From the NCBI GenBank assembly GCA_026724425.1, contig JAIUCV010000351.1:558001-622000 (forward strand): a DNA stretch of 64,000 nucleotides. The letters run 5' to 3'. Source of the stretch: Erythrophleum ivorense. Lineage: Eukaryota > Streptophyta > Magnoliopsida > Fabales > Fabaceae. A program made the position numbers and the translations under genes. Under the pieces are notes generated by a model, which ran no database searches, was not told where the DNA came from, and was given only the letters and a program-made list of their open reading frames with translations. Of the stretch, positions 1 through 10,352 are shown in pieces. How positions within the stretch are numbered: the stretch's first letter is position 1; each line of letters opens with the position of its first letter.

Positions 1-158
1 AGCTTGGTCAGTTTATAGGCTCAATCGAACCAAACCAGGGTCCAGTTCACCAATTCTGGTTCGGTTTTAATTACACTCCTCAAAAGTATTATAATATGAA
101 GAAATATAATTGCAATATTAAGTGATGTGTGATCAGTAATTAGCCAAGTATGACATAC

Positions 159-1347
159 AGCAGGTATACCCATGATATCCAGAAGGATGCCAGAGCCAAA
201 GGAAAGGGCCACAGCTTCACCAATTCCAAGGCTTGCAGCAAGTATTAAAGAAGTTGTTACTGAACGAAGGAGCATCTTGCTTTGGTGCTTTCCCGGGAAG
301 TCTTCATTTTAGCCACATGAGATCAAAACTCTTCAGTACGTATATATATGAATAAGCCATTATACAAACAATGTGAAGGACAAGAAAACAGACAATACTA
401 AAGTGGTAGCTTTCTTGAATAAATTACCATTATCGTCACTTTGACTGGAGTCTTCCCCCTTGCCAATCAGTGCCTGCTCCTCAGCAACAAAGGATGTAGT
501 GATATTAAGCAAAGGAACATTGAACACTTTTGACACTAGATTAAACACAGAGGCTGCAACCCCAACTGCTGCCAATTCAACCGATCCTGCATGGACAGGT
601 TTCGTGATAACAATAGTGACTATAAGACAGAGCAAACAGAGGAGAAAATCCATTTCTTGCTATAATCATCGTCAACATCAGCAATGGGATGATTATTATT
701 ATACATGAAAACACACACTAATGCATTTGGAATGATTAGCTTCTCAACTCAGATTAAAGTCAAGTCAACTTTCTTAATTGGCCCCCAAATAAGTATTAAA
801 ACTTCAACAATCATAAAATTCACTTTCACAGAATTACCTATATGGCCAATGAACGCTGTGTCAACCAATGAGGCAATGGGATCAGCCGCCAAAGCCAACG
901 CAGCGGGTAGTGCAATGGACAATATCTCCATCCCGAGGTTATCAAATTCAAGCCACTCATTTCTGTTCAAAACCTCAATTACAAAATCCATAAACTCCAA
1001 ATGTCCAATTTCACATAATACACTGTTGGAATTCATAACAAACCATAATCTTTATGAAATTCCAGCTTAAATGCAAAATCCGATTACCGACCCTAACTTT
1101 GTACACGGTACCTGAAACAACGAAGCGGAAGAGAAAATGAATCAACCGAAGATGAAGAATCCTGAGGTGGTGCGCGTTTGGGGGAGCTCGCTTCCAGCGA
1201 AGTGGTATTGTTTTTCTGAGGAGAAGATTTAGGTACGATTCTTAGACGAGCATAGCAATGAGCTTTTGTTAACGTCTGAGATTTCAATAACGGATTTGCT
1301 TGCAGAGATTGTAAACAAAGAAAATGATGAGAAAGAGTGGAAGCCAT
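159..1347 (-). CDS. DTX44: DTX44-like plastid MATE transporter, 5' part (partial gene)
   Basis: This is the N-terminal part of a MATE-family efflux transporter most like Arabidopsis DETOXIFICATION 44, a plastid-targeted member. Coding exons on the minus strand are 1347-1112, 962-838, 586-428 and 301-159. All introns are GT-AG and the phases (2, 1, 1, 0) join one open frame of 221 codons. The start at 1347 gives MASTLSHHFLCL and a Ser-rich, acid-poor leader of about 70 residues, as expected of a chloroplast transit peptide. The MATE core follows: LSIALPAALALAADPIASL, then DTAFIGHIG, ELAAVGVAASVFNLVSKVFN and FVAEEQALIG, which are family hallmarks of the first membrane helices. The last exon ends after DIMGIPA at a GTATGT donor, so the remaining helices lie beyond position 1. 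The family is generally an H+ or Na+ coupled antiporter; the substrate here is unknown. I see no break, so the gene is probably functional. The exon start at 301 is chosen by phase and is the least certain boundary. Confidence 0.88.
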
Positions 1348-2807
1348 TCTCAAACATAAGAGGGAGAAAAGAGTAGCGTATCGGAGAAGAGACAGCAAAA
1401 CCACATCTTCATTCTTCCAAGGGGGTTTCGAATTTAACGAATAACAGATATGTACGGTGTGAGAGAAAAAGAAATAGCAATAAATATCTGTGTTGGGTGG
1501 GCCATCGTAGCGTTGGGTCTCATATTTGCTGTGTGAAAGATTTCCTTCTTGCAATTACAGGCCTAGAATTTTCCTCCAATCACTTACATGAACACGAAGG
1601 CGTAAGATTTTCTTTTATACATGCGATGATTGGAACCACTGGTTTATGAATCTTCGTGGTTACATCTGGTTTATTATTGCAGTGACTATGATGGAACGAA
1701 CCAATTTCCCAATGTTCCTGCTTGCTAGCCTTTTTCACTTTTATGTTAAAAATTAGACGTGAGTCCGATATAATTATATAAAGATTCAATGGGTCAAGTT
1801 TTGAAAAAATGAAATTACAAGTAAAAAATTAAATAAACAAATTAGATATGCACCAAGTTTGAAAACAAAAAGTCATTATGATTTATAATTTCGAAACAAT
1901 AATAACTTTTTACAAATTTATTAGAGTTGAAAATTAATGAGTACACTAACCATTTTTCAAGTTAGTTTGAGCATTATTACCCTAAAATTTAAATATGAGC
2001 GTAGTTAAAATCAAGAATACAACCGATATAGGTCACCGCTTTTGTTAGTGTAAGAGTTAGTTCAACAAAGTATCAAATAAGTTCCAAGTTATTACTTTGT
2101 TAAGTAACCGTTTGAATTCACGTTTAAAAATTATGTTTATATAGAAACAATAATTTATCGTTTTGTATAAAACGTGGTGTAAGAGAGATAAAACGTGTTT
2201 CAAAATATAGTCTAAGTAATCCATATTAAATGTTGTTCATGAATTGTTTAATAAAATGTTAATTAACAACGAGTTAGATATTTTTGAAAACTAAATTTCG
2301 AGAAATTCAAAGAACAAAATTGAGTCTGCAATTTCAAACACTAATTTATTAGTTTATTAAAAAATAATCCAAAATAATCATAAGTTTCTTTGCTATCTTG
2401 ATTTTTAGTACATGTTTGTTGAATAATATGGACGCGCAGAATATTGATACGTTGACTCAATTTTTATAGTACTACAGATGAGAATAGAGTTTTGACATAA
2501 AATTAGAAAATTTGAGGAAAAAGTATTATTTTACTAACACAGTTTGACCTATATAATTTTTTAAAAAATGTATCGAAAAGAGAAGTACAAAGTGTTGGAG
2601 AGTAAGAAAATCACAAACCTAAAAAAATGAAAATACAAAGGAAAAAAAAATTCAAACAGGACAAAATAACAGAAGTCTTATAATACCAATTAGTATAGAA
2701 GACCTGTCTAATCTCTTGCAAGGCCTTTGAACCCACAGACAGGCGAAAGAAAAAAAAGAAACTACCACAACATATCAAATAACTCAAATAATATAATATA
2801 TCATGCC
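1348..2807. other. Intergenic: DTX44 leader and promoter, then AT-rich DNA
   Basis: The first ~200 bases upstream of the DTX44 start probably hold its 5' UTR and core promoter. A longer in-frame ATG at 1554 exists, but it would add 69 residues unlike a transit peptide. From about 1800 to 2800 the sequence is AT-rich, with A and T runs. I see no coding region, RNA gene or clear repeat there. Confidence 0.5.
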
Positions 2808-3106
2808 AAGTTACCAAACATTTGGTATGAACAAAAAAGTAGGCCGTACAGTAACAAAACTTGATCTTTCGAAGGTAAAATATTTGATGTTCCTATTAGT
2901 CAAGTAATGCCTCTAGAATCAATTTCAAGATATCATCTTCAACATGTGACCATTTGCTGCTGCTTTCCTGTTCATCATTATGCTATCATCATCATCATCT
3001 TCAATATGTGAATTAAGATTTGCTGCTTCCTTCTCTTCTTAGGTTACTCCATATGACTGCTATAGTGTATTTGTACAAGAAGCAAAGAGACAAAGACTAC
3101 CTTCAG
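2808..3106 (-). pseudogene. F-box/DUF295 copy reduced to its two ends by an internal deletion
   Basis: Read on the minus strand, 3106-2914 matches the 5' end of the intact F-box gene next door: the KW..IEDD-type segment and the leader encoding YTI-like and LYKK-like residues. 2910-2808 matches that gene's extreme 3' end, including the last codons and the TTTGGTAAC sequence at the stop. The two ends meet at about 2911-2914, so roughly 1.1 kb of the middle (most of the propeller domain) is missing. The short shared CTC/CTAG sequence at the join is compatible with an end-joining deletion. It lies just 39 bp from the stop of the intact copy, in the same orientation, and so is a tandem duplicate. 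It cannot encode an F-box protein. Confidence 0.8.
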
Positions 3107-3144
3107 TAATATCGATATTTGAGAAATATTTATATGTTAAAAAG

Positions 3145-4587
3145 TTACCAAACACTTGGTATGAACCAAATTGGAGTAGGCAAGTTAACAAAGCTTGATC
3201 TTTGAACGGTAAAATATTTAGTCCTTCTATCATTCCTGCAATGCCTCCCGATTTTTACGCCCCTCCATTTGTCTAATCTCCTTGTACATCCAAATAAAGA
3301 AGTAAAATAGATACAGTTCTCTCTAACTAACTCTTCAGGGCCATCAAAGGCAACGGTTGATACCACTAAGCTCTTCAAATTGCCAACAAACAACATACGA
3401 TTTCCCAAGTTTTTAACCTCCATCCACCTAGGTTCACTACTCATGTCCAACTTGAACACTTGACTTTCTGTAACCTTCGGTGGATTGATATACTCCTTAA
3501 CAATGTTCATATAGTCAACATTGTCACGTTCATACGTTGAGTCGTGAAACATATAAATAAGCAATAACTCTCCAGATGAAGCATCAATGGCTAGATACTT
3601 GAGAATGTTGCCATGAACTCGAGAAATAGGTCCAAAATCAGTAATCCTTGGTGTAGGTCTTATTGCTGGAAGCTTAGCTAATATTTTAGGCTTTACGGGT
3701 TCTTCTTGAAGATCACAAACCAATATGGAATTTAATATTGGGCTAGTAAGAGCATATAATTTCCCATCAAGAATCTCTACTTCCGTGAAATTGATCCCTG
3801 CCTCCAGATCTCCTTCAATCAGAGTCCATGACTTATCAGAAATCCTACTGAATGCCAAAATACCGTAGCCATCATAGTGACACACCGCAACACAATTTGG
3901 GTCACTGGGTTTTGAAGATGCCACAATTTTTCTGATTTTAGTATAATAGTTTAAACTTGATGGCATGCAGACATTAGCATTTGTTACCGGGTTGAAGAAG
4001 AAGACGCTTCGAATATCGGTTCGAGGAACATCAAAATAACTGTGGAGAACTTCAGCCATGATCATCCAGCCTTCTATTGTGCCATAGCAAACCTGGTATA
4101 TTTCAAATGGTGGCCTTCTATATTTGAAGACACTTTCCGTGGACAAGTTGAAAAATGAAAAGTAGTTTGCGTCATCTGTTCTAAGAAAAACAAGTGGGAA
4201 TTCAGGTGATGGAGAACAATGCTTGTTATCGATGGCTTTGGCGACGGTGGCTCGCCAGCTTGAGCAGACGGCTCGGGTTCGAAGGTAATCGGTGAGGCAT
4301 AGCCTTTCTACAATCAATTCCAAGACATCATCTTCAATTTGTGACCATTTGCTGTGGCTACTTCCTTCTTCTTCTTTGTTGTTCTTCATGCTTCTCTCTT
4401 CATCTTCAATTTGTGACCATTTGCTGTTGCTGCTTCCTTCTTCTTCTTTGCTGTTCTTTATGCTTCCATGTGAAGATTTGCTGCTTGCTTTTCTTCTTAT
4501 TAGTTTATTCCATGTGATTCCGATAGTGTATTTGTACAATAAACGGAGAGCCGACATGATTACCTTCGTCAACAAAATTGACTCCAA
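3145..4587 (-). CDS. F-box protein with DUF295 (KIB-type) C-terminal domain
   Basis: A single intact exon encodes 480 residues. The F-box is at about residues 81-120 (KWSQIEDDVLELIVERL then CSSWRATVAKA), the SKP1-binding motif that places the protein in SCF ubiquitin ligases. Residues about 150-460 are the DUF295 domain, a beta-propeller-like substrate-recognition region. Landmarks are GTIEGWMIM, FFFNPVTNANV, IVASSKPSDPNC, EVEILDGKLYAL, KYLAIDASSGELLLIY, KLDMSSEPRWMEVKNLGNRMLFVGN and the typical C-terminus PIWFIPSVW. The N-terminus carries a 24-residue tandem duplication (KEEEGSSNSKWSQIED at 47-62, KEEEGSSHSKWSQIED at 71-86). ATG 4587 is the first in-frame start; residues 1-30 are hydrophobic/basic and a later start is possible. 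It is the only undamaged member among five copies here. The target protein is unknown. DUF295 F-box genes are a fast-expanding plant family. Confidence 0.9.
   Translation of the reverse strand: MESILLTKVIMSALRLLYKYTIGITWNKLIRRKASSKSSHGSIKNSKEEEGSSNSKWSQIEDEERSMKNNKEEEGSSHSKWSQIEDDVLELIVERLCLTDYLRTRAVCSSWRATVAKAIDNKHCSPSPEFPLVFLRTDDANYFSFFNLSTESVFKYRRPPFEIYQVCYGTIEGWMIMAEVLHSYFDVPRTDIRSVFFFNPVTNANVCMPSSLNYYTKIRKIVASSKPSDPNCVAVCHYDGYGILAFSRISDKSWTLIEGDLEAGINFTEVEILDGKLYALTSPILNSILVCDLQEEPVKPKILAKLPAIRPTPRITDFGPISRVHGNILKYLAIDASSGELLLIYMFHDSTYERDNVDYMNIVKEYINPPKVTESQVFKLDMSSEPRWMEVKNLGNRMLFVGNLKSLVVSTVAFDGPEELVRENCIYFTSLFGCTRRLDKWRGVKIGRHCRNDRRTKYFTVQRSSFVNLPTPIWFIPSVW
4331..4474 (-). repeat. 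72-bp tandem duplication inside the F-box gene
   Basis: Two copies of a 72-bp unit, starting at 4331 and 4403 on the plus strand (both begin TCTTCAATTTGTGACCATTT), lie in frame in the F-box gene. They encode two copies of the acidic Ser/Glu linker plus the first residues of the F-box (KWSQIED). The full-length pseudogene copy at 24701-26011 has only one unit, so the duplication is specific to the intact copy. Confidence 0.85.
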
Positions 4588-5368
4588 AATTGGTCTGGAA
4601 ATATTAAAGCCTATAAGAAGATGAAAAGTAAGTTGTTGAAAAAAAAAATTCGGATTTGTTGTGATATATGAAAATTAATTAAGAAAACGAAGGATAGAAT
4701 TTTATGGGCGGGCTAGATGATGGGATTTAATTATATTTGTATTTCGGTTGCACATTGTGGTTAGTAGTCATTCTCTCCAAAAGAGACTATTCAACAGAGT
4801 AGTTAGAGATTATGTTTTCTTAATATTAATAGAAAAATAAAAGGCCCACTCATACAGTTCCCTTCACCCATCAAAAGCTTTTGTGAATAGCAGTCTTTGT
4901 GAGAAAAGTTGAAGAGAATGACTACAGTGAATATCAATTTTTTTATGCATAACGGAGGAAAGATTTAAATCTAAAATCTTTTAGTAGCTAATTATGCAGA
5001 TCTCCGCCGCCATTAGACTACATATTCTAGTTTAAAATGTTAATTTTTGAGTATAACAAATAACAGGTGAATGCTTCCTACAAAAGAGAGATACATTATA
5101 CAGTAACGTCAATTTTTGCAAGTTCTATTTATTAACAAAATTAGTTTTGTAATCATATCGTTCAAACGAAAGAAACTAATTCATAACATCGAGGCATCAA
5201 GAAAGATTTTGGGTAGAGATATGAAAGAAAGAAATTAAATATAGCAATTACCTGGTTAAAAGTTGTTCTACGCGCCCTGTTGAAAGAAGAACATGGATGA
5301 GCTATATAATTAAGACTCAACAGTTTCACATGAGTTATAATTCTAAAGGTAGACACTCATGTTTGTGT

Positions 5369-5406
<38 letters not shown>

Positions 5407-6748
5407 TAAATAAAGATATATAGCCTCATCAACTGCCATAGATGTTCAAAACTCTATCAGTACGTAACAAGTAACGATCTAAGCCAATAATAATTTATCC
5501 TTTTTGGGCGATATATATCCTTGAAAAAAATAAGATTAATTCAAATGAAGGTATAACATAGATAATGAAGATGAAAGTTATAAAAATATAAATATAAATT
5601 AAAATATATTTCTGTATAATACTATACTAATTAAGACCCATTAGTACACGACACCATCTAAAACTTTTAAAAATAATTATATTTCATAATATAAATTTAT
5701 TTGTTTTAAATACTATTTTATCAAATGTAGAGTGGATTTTTTTTGGCCAGAATGTAGAGTGGAATTAGATTAACAATATATTAATCCTATCTTATCTTTT
5801 ATATAGGAAAATAGTATTAATTAAAAAAATATGTACTTTGCAACTTGTATAAATCTTATTTTCAGTGCATCGTAGAGTTTAAATTTAAATTTACATAAAT
5901 AATAATTTTTAACATTGTTAAATTATTATTATTCCAAATAGTAAAGTGAAGGAGTAAAAATATTAAAACAATAAAGTATGAATAAATTATTGAAGTGAAA
6001 AAAACGATTTAGAAATTAAGTGGTCTGATCTAGTAGAACTCAAATTTCAAAAAATATATATCAATAAATATATTAAATAATATATATATGTATACCAATT
6101 ATGCTATTTGATTAAAACTAAATAAATAAATTTGATTATAACTAAGAAAAATAAAACTAATAACATAAACATTTCATTGAAATTCAATTTTACAAACTTA
6201 AGTCCAACCAATATTTAAAAATTTTAATAGTCAATATATTTTAAAATTCTGATATATGAAATTTTAAATTAGGAGATTTAATCTTTGTGGCTCTAGGAAT
6301 ATTCGTGGCTCTTTTTTATGGAATATTTTAATTAAAAAAATATTTAAAAACTAAATTGAGAGGTTTCATTTTTAAAGAATCAGGCTGAAAGAAAAAAGAA
6401 TAATATTTCAAAAACTAAATCATTGATTTATTGTACATTATGCAGATAAATTTGACACTATCTCTTAATCTAAAATTTTAAAGTATTAAAATATTAAGTC
6501 TATGGATACTTATATATTCTCCTTTTAATATAATTCTATTCAATATAAAATTTCTTCTCACTCCAAGTTATACTCAAACCTAATAATACTTTTATGAATT
6601 GGCACTAACTGAAGCCACAGATTTCCATGCTGTTTACTTGTTTGGAGGTATCAGAGGAGACCACCACACATATAGCTCAAGAGCCTTGGCGGCTTGGCCT
6701 ACCAAAAGATTGTTCATCAGTTACACTAACATAAAATGCGCACGCGCA

Positions 6749-6789
<41 letters not shown>

Positions 6790-6819
6790 GTATATATAAG
6801 GTTTTGGGCTTTAGGAGTG
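4588..6819. other. Intergenic, AT-rich, upstream of the F-box gene
   Basis: This holds the F-box promoter side. It contains the duplicated block at 5162-5360 described separately, a trinucleotide (ATA)n run at 5371-5400 and a TA/TATG microsatellite at about 6747-6798. The rest, including 5400-6590, is AT-rich DNA in which I see no gene. An open frame at 6599-6799 ends in the microsatellite (a Tyr-Ile run) and is not credible. Confidence 0.5.
5162..5360. repeat. Diverged duplicated block upstream of F-box genes, copy 1
   Basis: This matches 27480-27690 in the same orientation. The clearest shared stretch is AGACTCAACAGTTTCAC here against AGGACTCAACAATTTCAC there, each followed by a similar TTATAATTCTAAA. 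Both blocks lie to the right (5') of a minus-strand F-box copy. This supports duplication of F-box genes together with their upstream DNA. Whether the block is promoter, leader exon or neutral DNA is not visible. Confidence 0.6.
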
Positions 6820-7701
6820 GAAGACTATCGCCCATATGCCTTTTCAAGCTTGCGAGCAGTTATGGAAGGTTAGGTTACCTCTCTAAATTTTGTTATTTGG
6901 GTGGAAATTACTCTGAAATGCGCTGACAACGGGCAACACTTTGTGCAAGTACCATTTAAGAATTGATCGGGTTTGTCCTTTTTGTTTCTCTGCGGATGGA
7001 AGTTATTATAATCGTTTCCTTCAATGTTATTTAGTTCAAACTATTTGGTTCGGTTCTCTCCTATCTCTTCGTGTCGACAAAATTTAACCTTAGGATGTCC
7101 ATAGGTGGTTACAAATCAGGTTCTCCTAAGCATCAAGGTGCTTTCAATCAAGTTGAGGAGTATACCAATTATTCTCTTTATATGTGATTTGGTTTTTCTG
7201 TTACCGCTTGGTATTGGAATTGCTTCATCCATCGCCTGTAACTATCATAAAACTCATACATCAATTAATGGCTCAATCCTACTCAACTTGGGGCATACAG
7301 TCTTTCGGAGGGGCAAACCTGAGATAAAAAGGTCTCGTCGTTGTCGAAAATTAGGTTTTCACAATATCCCGGTTAGACTTTTTATGCTTTGGAAAATGCT
7401 CGAGCAGAAGAGAGTTTCCAATACCAAAGTTTTAATTACCACTGCTTTTAATTAAGCATGACATATTTCGATAATAGTATTGGCAAATCCTTATAATTCT
7501 AAAAAATCAGTCATGTCTGCTCGAGACAGTGTGACATTCTTTAAATTTTGTTTATAAACCAAATGGTCATTTCTAATCCTATCTCCTTTTCACTACAGGT
7601 ATTTATTTTTACTAATTCACATTATCATTTGCTTAAGCAAAATTCTAGACTTGCTCCACTGTTGCAAATACTTCAATAGAATTTTATCCAGCTCTATCAA
7701 A
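6820..7701 (+). pseudogene. LINE remnant (zinc-knuckle / RNase H region), left part
   Basis: A badly decayed plus-strand stretch. About 6921-7080 reads ALTTGNTLCKYHLRIDRVC, then CPFCFSADG and FLQCYLVQTIWFGSLL. This follows the plan of the zinc-binding region (zf-RVT) found after reverse transcriptase in plant LINEs: a CPxC pair followed by a Cys and a conserved Trp. Stops and frame changes follow through the presumed RNase H region. The CACTA element at 7702 interrupts it. Sequence right of that element continues to an A-rich run near 10345 that could be the LINE 3' tail. The family is inferred from a short motif only. Confidence 0.45.
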
Positions 7702-8689
7702 CACTACAAGAAAATGAAAGATTTATCACGGAAATTTCTCGCGAAAAATAATCCATGAGAACTTCTCATAGAAATACTCACTAGAATATTCACGGAAAGT
7801 GATTTCTCACGGAATTTTCTCGCAGAAACAATTCTATGAGAAAAAAATGCGAGAATAATGAGAGAAATATTGCGAGAATAATGGCGCGTAAACGCGAAAA
7901 GATTTTCTCACGATAATTTTCTGTGAGAAAATAAGACAAAAACATATAAATTTATATTTTTTCCGTAAAAAAAGTTCTCACAGAAAAAGTTCGTGAATAA
8001 AACACCAATTTCTCACTGATTTTTTCTGTGAGAAAATGGAGTATTTCTCAAGGAAAAAATCCGTGAGAATTTCTCGCGGATTTTTTCCGTGAGAATTTCT
8101 CGCAAAAAATTTGTGAGAAATTTCCGTGAGAATTTCTCACAAAAATTTTTTGTGGGAAATTTGAATTTCTTGTGGATTTTTTCAGTGAGAATTTTTAGCA
8201 GAAATTTTTCATGAGAAATTTGAATTTCTCACAGAAAATTTCTGTGAGAAGCTACAATGTACCAGCTGGACTACCACTTATTTCTCACGATAATTTCCGT
8301 GAGAAATTATTGTGAGAAAAGACGTTTATTTTCCCTTCTTTCCTTTATTCTGCAGAATAACGCGAAGCCTCCCCCTTCATTCTGCAAAATGACGCGAAGC
8401 AGCATAGGCGAAGGCGAAGCGACGCTACAGCTTGAGTTTTCCATGGATCTGGGTTGCAATCGTGCGTGAAGACATTGGAGGAAGGTTGAAGTCTGTCTCC
8501 CACACCTGAAGGCTGAACAAAGGTGCATATTGATGCTTTTTTATTTTGTTTGCTTTTTATTTTTGTTAAATCTGAAGAAAATAGCCACTTATATGTATAT
8601 TTGAGGTGATAATTGAGAATGGTGAGGATGAAAATATACTAAATGGGGATGGGGATGGAAACATATGCATGTAATTTTTTTTTTTTGGG

Positions 8690-8985
8690 AATATAATGTT
8701 AGATGATTTAAAATTTAATTAATTTTTTAGTTTTATTTTTTATTTTAAAAAATAAAGTTAGAATGAGAAAATACATATATATATAATTTTAGTTTTTTTT
8801 TTGGTAACATAAAGTTAGATGATTTAAACTTTAATTAATTTTTTAGTTTTATTTTTTATTTTAAAAAATAAGGTAGGAATAAGGAAAAACATACATGTGC
8901 AATTTTTTTTTGATGATATAAAGTTGATTTAAGATTTAATTAATTTTTTTAATTTTATTTTTTATTTTAAAAAATAAGCTAAAGA
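8690..8985. repeat. Three tandem ~100-120-bp AT-rich units inside the CACTA element
   Basis: Three successive units share a GATGATTTAAA(A/C)TTTAATT core followed by TTTTTTAGTTTTATTTTTTATTTTAAAAAATAA. They begin near 8699, 8817 and 8925, with diverged spacers (ACATATATATATAA and ACATACATGTGCAA). No coding potential is visible. Confidence 0.7.
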
Positions 8986-9179
8986 ATGCTTCTTAATTTT
9001 TATTAGAGAACTTTATTTTATAGGAGTTAAAATGTTTTTCATTTTATATTTTTCCTTTTAAATAAAAATAAATAATAAATTACAATGAACAAAAAATAAT
9101 ATTTAAATTATCTAAATCTATATACAAGTTATTCAAATCTGATATAAGTATAAGCATACTTTTAATATTAAGGAAGCTA

Positions 9180-9575
9180 GTCAAATTGAATAAGAAAGTG
9201 ATGAAGTCTTAGAAGAGGAATTATTAGATACTGACTCATCCGATACTCGAGAAGATCCTCTGTGTTCAGTATTCACTTGTTGCTATTACTTACTATTTAT
9301 TTAACTTAGATGACTTATTTTCTGATGCTGATGATGATAATGTTTTTTCATTTTTGCTTTTAGATGTTAGATAAAGGATGTAATAGAGTAGAGGATCTGC
9401 TACACCTAAAAAAGGAAAAGGGAAGTTTGTTCGACAGTATAAGCCAATTCACATACTAGTAGCTGTTATACAGTCATCACCTCTGCACTTATCTCCACAT
9501 GCTGGGACCCCTTCTGGATCAACATCTGCATCATCTTCTTTTCCGTCTCCACACATTCAAACACCACTTGATATA
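9180..9575 (+). pseudogene. Possible remnant of the CACTA element's accessory gene
   Basis: Short plus-strand stretches read like exon pieces: SDEVLEEELLDTDSSDTRED at about 9197-9256 and RGSATPKKGKGKFVRQYKP at about 9395-9452, then a Ser/Pro-rich segment. A pyrimidine tract plus TAG before the second piece looks like a splice acceptor. Acidic and Lys-rich low-complexity N-termini are common in CACTA TNPA-like proteins, but no diagnostic domain is present. Confidence 0.25.
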
Positions 9576-10183
9576 ATTTGGAACTTTGTAATGTTGAATG
9601 CATATTTCTCTTAATTTTAATGTACTTTCAAATATTTTCAATACAAAATTATTGTGGCCTTATTATTGGTTGGCTGAACTTAGATATTGTGATTTTTGAC
9701 TGTTTGAGTAACTTGTACTTGTTTAAATATAGGTAAATGTATAAAAGTAATGATTATGGCAAAAATTTCCAATTTTCTTGCGGAATTTTCCTATGAGAAA
9801 CTTGGATATACAAATTTTCTCCATGCTTCTTACGGAAAAATACCGTGAGAAAGACCCTGTGGCTACTATTTCTCGCAGAATTTTTTTGCGAGAAACATTT
9901 CTCACAGATTTTTTTTTCTCAGATTTCTTTGTGAGAAAGTCCGACACAAAACCACGCCAAACTACAACTTTCACACTACTTTTTCTCTCTGATTTTTCTC
10001 ACGGAAATATGTTGTGAGAAATGTTTCTTACAGAAAATTTCCGTGAGAACTTAAGTTTCCTACGGGTGATTTTTTCACGCCACTTATTGAGTGAGAATTT
10101 CCGTGAGAATAGCCTTTCTCACGGAAATTCTTGCTTTTTCTCGCAGAAAAATTCCGCAAGAAATTGCATGTTTTCTTGTAGTG

Positions 10184-10350
10184 AAAGGTTTGGTTCAGCT
10201 CAAGTCCTCATCCTAGCTCAACCTCACCAGGAAGACAGGATTTAACAGTACAAGCGAGATATGGAATTTTTGGATCTCATAACGTTATTTTGTAATTCGT
10301 TTCTTTGTTTTTGTAGTTTTGTAGTATTTGTATACCTATTCCCAAAAAAA
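10184..10350 (+). pseudogene. LINE remnant, right part with A-rich end
   Basis: This is the presumed continuation of the LINE remnant interrupted by the CACTA element; the duplicated AAA marks the join. It contains TTTTGTAGTTTTGTAGTATTTG and an A10-like run at about 10343-10352, as at the 3' end of plant LINEs. Assignment rests on context. Confidence 0.3.
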
Positions 10351-10352
10351 AA

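Larger units (their letters stand above)
7702..10183. mobile_element. Non-autonomous CACTA (En/Spm-type) transposon
   Basis: The element starts CACTACAAGAAAA at 7702 and ends TTTTCTTGTAGTG at 10183, a perfect 13-bp terminal inverted repeat with the CACTA signature. The 3-bp duplication AAA at 7699-7701 and 10184-10186 is the size CACTA elements make. The length is 2,482 bp. Subterminal regions (about 7720-8330 and 9755-10170) are packed with direct and inverted copies of a motif like TTTCTCACGGAAA / TTTCCGTGAGAA, the likely transposase-binding sites. There is no Transposase_21 (TNP2) gene, so it would need a helper. The middle holds a three-copy AT-rich repeat and a possible coding remnant. 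The good preservation of the ends suggests a fairly recent insertion. Confidence 0.92.

Noticed and set aside
705..1070. 121-codon open frame on the plus strand
   Set aside because: Antisense to exons and introns of the DTX44-like gene; no recognisable features.
4292..4624. 110-codon plus-strand open frame
   Set aside because: Shadow of the F-box gene; its Ser/Leu repeats come from the 72-bp duplication read backwards.
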